Shown here: one piece after another, positions 60,463 through 64,000 of the stretch | Layout: each line of letters opens with the position of its first letter | Position numbering within the stretch: the stretch's first letter is position 1 | Assembly (NCBI RefSeq): GCF_009870125.1 | Contig: NC_046683.1 | Location: forward strand, 58,605,869 to 58,669,868 | DNA from: Drosophila pseudoobscura | Lineage: Eukaryota > Arthropoda > Insecta > Diptera > Drosophilidae | Direction: 5' to 3' | Length of the DNA: 64,000 bases | The notes under the pieces: generated by a model | The model's database searches: none | The model's input: only the letters and a program-made list of their open reading frames with translations | What the model was told of the DNA's origin: nothing | Position numbers and translations under genes: made by a program

Positions 60463-63400
60463 TCATTCGCCGGTAGCCGTCACTGTAGTCCACTGCCAGG
60501 GGCTGTTGTAGCCCTGTTTTGGATTGCTGTTAAGAGAAGGGATTGCAATTAGGAGGAGTACTAGCGACGCCACAGATATTTACCTTCCGAATAGTGGATG
60601 CCAAAGCGCCGAGTTGGCATCCATTCCCCCCCCACTGGCAGCCGCTGCGGCAGCCTCAGCTAGTTGCTGCTGCTGCTGCTGTTGCTGGTGTTGCTGGTGG
60701 GCATCCTGGGCGACCATGCTACTCGTCGCACGCTTCCGCTGCTGCTGCGAGTGCTGCTGCTGCTGCTGAATCTGCTGCTTGGCCTGCTCCAGGGGATTGT
60801 AAGTAACGCAGGCCTTGCTGGAGCGCAGCAAGCGTCCAGTGCTCGCCTCCTTGGCCTGCTGCTGTTGCTGCTCCGGCCCCGTTTTGGGACCATGCCCTGC
60901 TACTGTTGTGCGACGCAGGGTGTCGAAGGGTACATTGAGCAGCGGTGCAATGGGCTCAGGCTCCAGCAGATTCGAAAGGGATTTGCACGTCAGTCGTGGC
61001 TTGTGTTCCGCCGGAGCCGGAGCCGATGCAGGAGCAGGGGCTGGAGAAGGCACTGCTGGAGCAGGCACAGCGGCAGGAGGAGCGGCAGCAGCTGCACTTG
61101 GCTTGGACTCGGGCTCCCGCCGGGGCCGCTTGTGCTCCTGGTGATGATGGTGGTGCGAAGAAGATGAGGCCGAGCCAGAGCCAGACACAGACGCTTCTTT
61201 AGCTGCCTCCCAGTTGAGAAAATTTGGCATCTGCGGATGCAGCAACTTCTGCATGATGGCCAGCTCCATAGGGTTGGCAAACCCATTGACCCCAAAAGCA
61301 TTCGCGGCTGCAGCTGCGGGGGGAACCGGCGGGGCTACAGCTACAGGCGGGTGCGGGGGATTGGGCGCCGTCGCTGGAGTAGACACAGTCGGCTGCTCCC
61401 CCACTGCCTTCTGTTTGAGACAGTGCTTGTAGAGCTCGTCAAGGTGCTGCAGTCCAAACTGGCTGTTGTAAAGCGGAAGCAGGTTGCTCATGAACTTTCG
61501 CTGCATGGCCAGGGGATCCTTGATCGTCTTGAAAAGCTCCTGAGACAGCTGGCCGAAGTAGGGAAGCCACAGCATCTGCTGAAGCAAGGCCAAGGTGGTG
61601 GCATTCAGGTCCGTAGATGTGGACGTCGAAAGGCTAGAGTCAGCAGATGAGGGAGGAGTAGGTGCTACAGGAGCGGCCACCACCGGTGGCTTAGGCTGCG
61701 GCTGATGCAAAGGTCCCTGTGCCTGTGCTTTGTGTGGCTGCGTGTGCTTGGGGCTTGGACTCGGACTTGGACTCCTGGCCTTGCTCAACGGAGGATGATG
61801 CTCTGCGATCATCTGCACTGGATTGGGACCCTGGGCGGCCTTGGCCTGTTCCGCCTCGGTTTTCAATATAGCCTCCAGCTGCTCCATGGTTACAACCAGG
61901 ATGTTGGGGTTCTGGATAATCTCCGGATAGGCAAACGCCTCCGGCAGCCGCAGCTCTGGCCGGGTGGTCAGCAGCAGGGGAATCTCTCGGGCCGGGGAGG
62001 CCAGCACGGCTCCCAGTCGATCCTTTGGCACGAGTATCGGATCGGGCACCTTCCACTGCGGATTGCTGATCAGCATCTTCAACTGGGTGAGGGCGTCTGG
62101 GTCCTTGTCCATCTTTATGCTAGCCTTGGGTCGCTTCTTCAGCGGCTGGTTAGACTCCCCATCCTCCTCGTCGTCGTCGTGGATGACGACTGTCTCCAGC
62201 TTGCCTTCTCGACCCGCCTTCCCCAGATCCATCGGCTCCGCCTGCTGTGCCTGTTGCTGGTTGCCGTTCAGCTTGAGGAATTGCTCTAGAATGAGATTTT
62301 TTATCGTCTCCGAGGTGGTCTCCACCTCCGCTGGGATGGAGTTGACTGGCAGCTGCAGCTCCCGCTCGGGCGACTTGAGTATATCCGAGCTGGAGGTCAC
62401 CGCGCACTGACTGCGCGACTCCGATGGCGGACACACCTCCTCGCGCTTCTTGTAGCTCAGATCCTTGGGCGCCTCATCGGCAGAGGCGGCGGCCGCTGTT
62501 TGTTTTTCCATCTCCGGCATCGGTGGCGTCGGCGTCGGTGTGGGAGTGGGTGTGGGCGTCTGTGTCAGCTCCACGGTGGCAGGCGTTGCCGGTTGCGGCT
62601 GCTCCGTGCGTGCCATCTCCTCCTGCTGTTTCTCGAAGGCTGCAATCCCAAGGAAGAGTTCTCCGTTCAGTCCCTCGATCTCCCCGGCCTCGTTGAACGA
62701 CAGGCACTTGGGTGCATCATCATCGTCGTTGTTCATGTGTAGGATGCTGGGCAGGTCCTTGCCCAGATCGGCCACGCAGAACGAGCCCAAACCGTCGTCG
62801 GCCGCCGTGACGTCGCCTTCCACGGATGTTGAGGCACCATTGGCTGGACCACTCGCCTGAACCAGGTTGTCCTCGCAGCTCCTCTTCACCAGGGAGTCAA
62901 GCAGATCGGCCCCGCTGCTGCCATTGTCGCTGCTGCAGTTCTGTAGCAGATCATCGGCATCGTCCAGGAGATCTTTCAGATTCTTTGTATTGCAATCGAG
63001 ACTCTCGACGGTATCGGCTCCTCCGTTCTCGGCCAAGGACTTGTCGGCCTCGCTCGACGCCGCTGTTGCTGAGGTCATGGCCATGGCCGCGGCCGCGGCC
63101 GCCAGTTGCCCTTGGGGCAGGAACAGCCCCGTTTTGGGGCACAGCTGCAGTTCCATGGGCGAGGGCGTGGAACTCTGATATGTGGGCGTGTTGGTCTTGG
63201 TTGCCTTGGTGGAGGCATTTGTGTCCTCGCCATCGAGTAGCAGACCATCAAAGCAGTCAGTGGGCGTGGACGTGGGCGTCGCTGGCGGTTGCGGCTGTTG
63301 GGCAGCTGGTCGGACCACAACATTCTCAATCACCGCAGCCAGATTGTCATGCTGCTCCTGGTCGTCCTGCACCTCCTCCTCTTGCTCCAGCTCCTCCCGT

Positions 63401-64000
63401 TCATCGTCGTCCAACTCATCTGGCAGCTGAGTGGCACCACTGTCCTCCCAGTCGTGCAGGAGACTCTGAGCTACATTGGGGATCTGCATCTGCATCTGCT
63501 GCTGCTGCTGCTCCTCCACAAGTTCTGGCTCTGGCTCTTGCTCCGCCTGTTCATGTTCCTGTTCGTGCACCAGCTCATTTTCGAGATGCTGCTCATGTTG
63601 CTGTTCACGTTTGACCTTCATCAAGGGTGCGGCAGAGCCGTGGAAGAATTTGACTATCCTAGTGGAGGAGGCATCTGTGCGCGGCATGGATCGCCAGCCA
63701 TTTGTGGTCTTGGTGAGGCGGATCCGATTCCTCTTGTCGTAGTCCTCGCAGCGCACCTCAACGATTCTGGTGTCGTCCTGCTTGACCCACAGGAAAATGG
63801 GATTGACGCTGGGCGTCGTGGGGGGAGTGGGAAGATTAGTAGAAACAGTAGCGGGAGTCGTAGCTGGAGCGGGAGCTGCTGCAGGAGCAGGGGTTCGAGC
63901 ATAAACAGGACGATGGCCAGATGCTGGCGGCAATGATGATGCTGAATGATGATGCGCCTCCTCCTTCCGCTCCGTAGGCGGAGCCGGCTCTGTTCGGGCT
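60463..64000 (-). CDS. Large glutamine/alanine-rich nuclear protein, putative CtBP-binding corepressor, 5' end outside window
   Basis: Exons 60584-64000 (open to the right edge) and 60463-60526, giving at least 1160 residues plus the possible extension. A folded N-terminal block reads FLWVKQDDTRIVEVRCEDYD, then NRIRLTKTTNGWRSMPRTD. Acidic and glutamine-rich stretches follow. APKDLSYKK is a classical PxDLS CtBP-binding motif and EPMDLGK a second, weaker one. VKRE (after PLMK) is a sumoylation consensus. Conserved-looking helical blocks are LTQLKMLISNPQWKVPDPIL, NPNILVVTMEQLEAILKTE and LANPMELAIMQKLLHPQ-like sequence; a basic stretch HKRPRREPESK may be a nuclear signal. I do not recognise the gene. 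Repressor function is inferred only from the motifs. Confidence 0.8.

Overview
The window is nuclear DNA from a drosophilid fly. It carries intron-containing genes with GT-AG junctions, AATAAA polyadenylation signals and polyglutamine-coding repeats, and almost every gene has a Drosophila melanogaster counterpart. From memory, all recognised counterparts lie on chromosome arm 3L (Muller element D), but in blocks that are not adjacent there: one around 72D-73B (Mipp1, mbf1, nxf2, Smn, Rpn12, UQCR-C2, Syx8, l(3)73Ah, tra, Spd-2, importin-4, a NUDT9 enzyme, Prosbeta6), one around 64A (an RBM45-like gene, TfIIEbeta, Hexo1, a TMEM50 gene, visgun), and one around 66A-B (SH3PX1 and a large glutamine-rich gene). 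The order and divergence suggest a Sophophora species outside the melanogaster subgroup, perhaps the obscura group; the species was not established. No tRNA, rRNA, CRISPR or intact transposon was recognised.

Layout. 1-5.07 kb is non-coding and contains a diverged tandem duplication of about 0.7 kb. Mipp1 (5.07-6.70, minus) is followed by about 8.7 kb with no gene I can support. From 15.4 kb the genes are dense: mbf1 (+), a frame-disrupted nxf2 (-), Smn (-)/Rpn12 (+) as a divergent pair, UQCR-C2 (+), Syx8 (-)/l(3)73Ah (+), tra (-, converging on l(3)73Ah), Spd-2 (-)/importin-4 (+) as a divergent pair, NUDT9-like (-), Prosbeta6 (-), a small Tsg-domain gene (-), RBM45-like (+), TfIIEbeta (+), Hexo1 (+), TMEM50-like (-)/acidic RRM protein (+) as a divergent pair, visgun (-), SH3PX1 (+), and the 3' part of a large gene of unknown name (-) that runs off the right edge.

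Most genes are housekeeping: proteasome (Rpn12, Prosbeta6), respiratory complex III (UQCR-C2), transcription (mbf1, TfIIEbeta), snRNP assembly (Smn), membrane traffic (Syx8, SH3PX1, visgun) and centrosome (Spd-2). tra is the sex-determination switch, and its Sxl-regulated intron is readable base by base. Each complete gene was assembled exon by exon and the coding lengths are multiples of three, which makes the disrupted nxf2 stand out.

The most interesting observations are: (1) a dispersed AT-rich repeat, with a GGTATATTT core and a motif-1-like GGTCACAC end, that lies 80-250 bp upstream of the start codon of six genes, always in the gene's own orientation; (2) loss of reading frame in nxf2 at its ancestral position, although every domain is still recognisable; (3) two candidate stop-codon readthrough extensions, 234 codons in the right-edge gene and 80 codons in visgun; (4) a secreted, intronless protein made of only the C-terminal Twisted-gastrulation domain.
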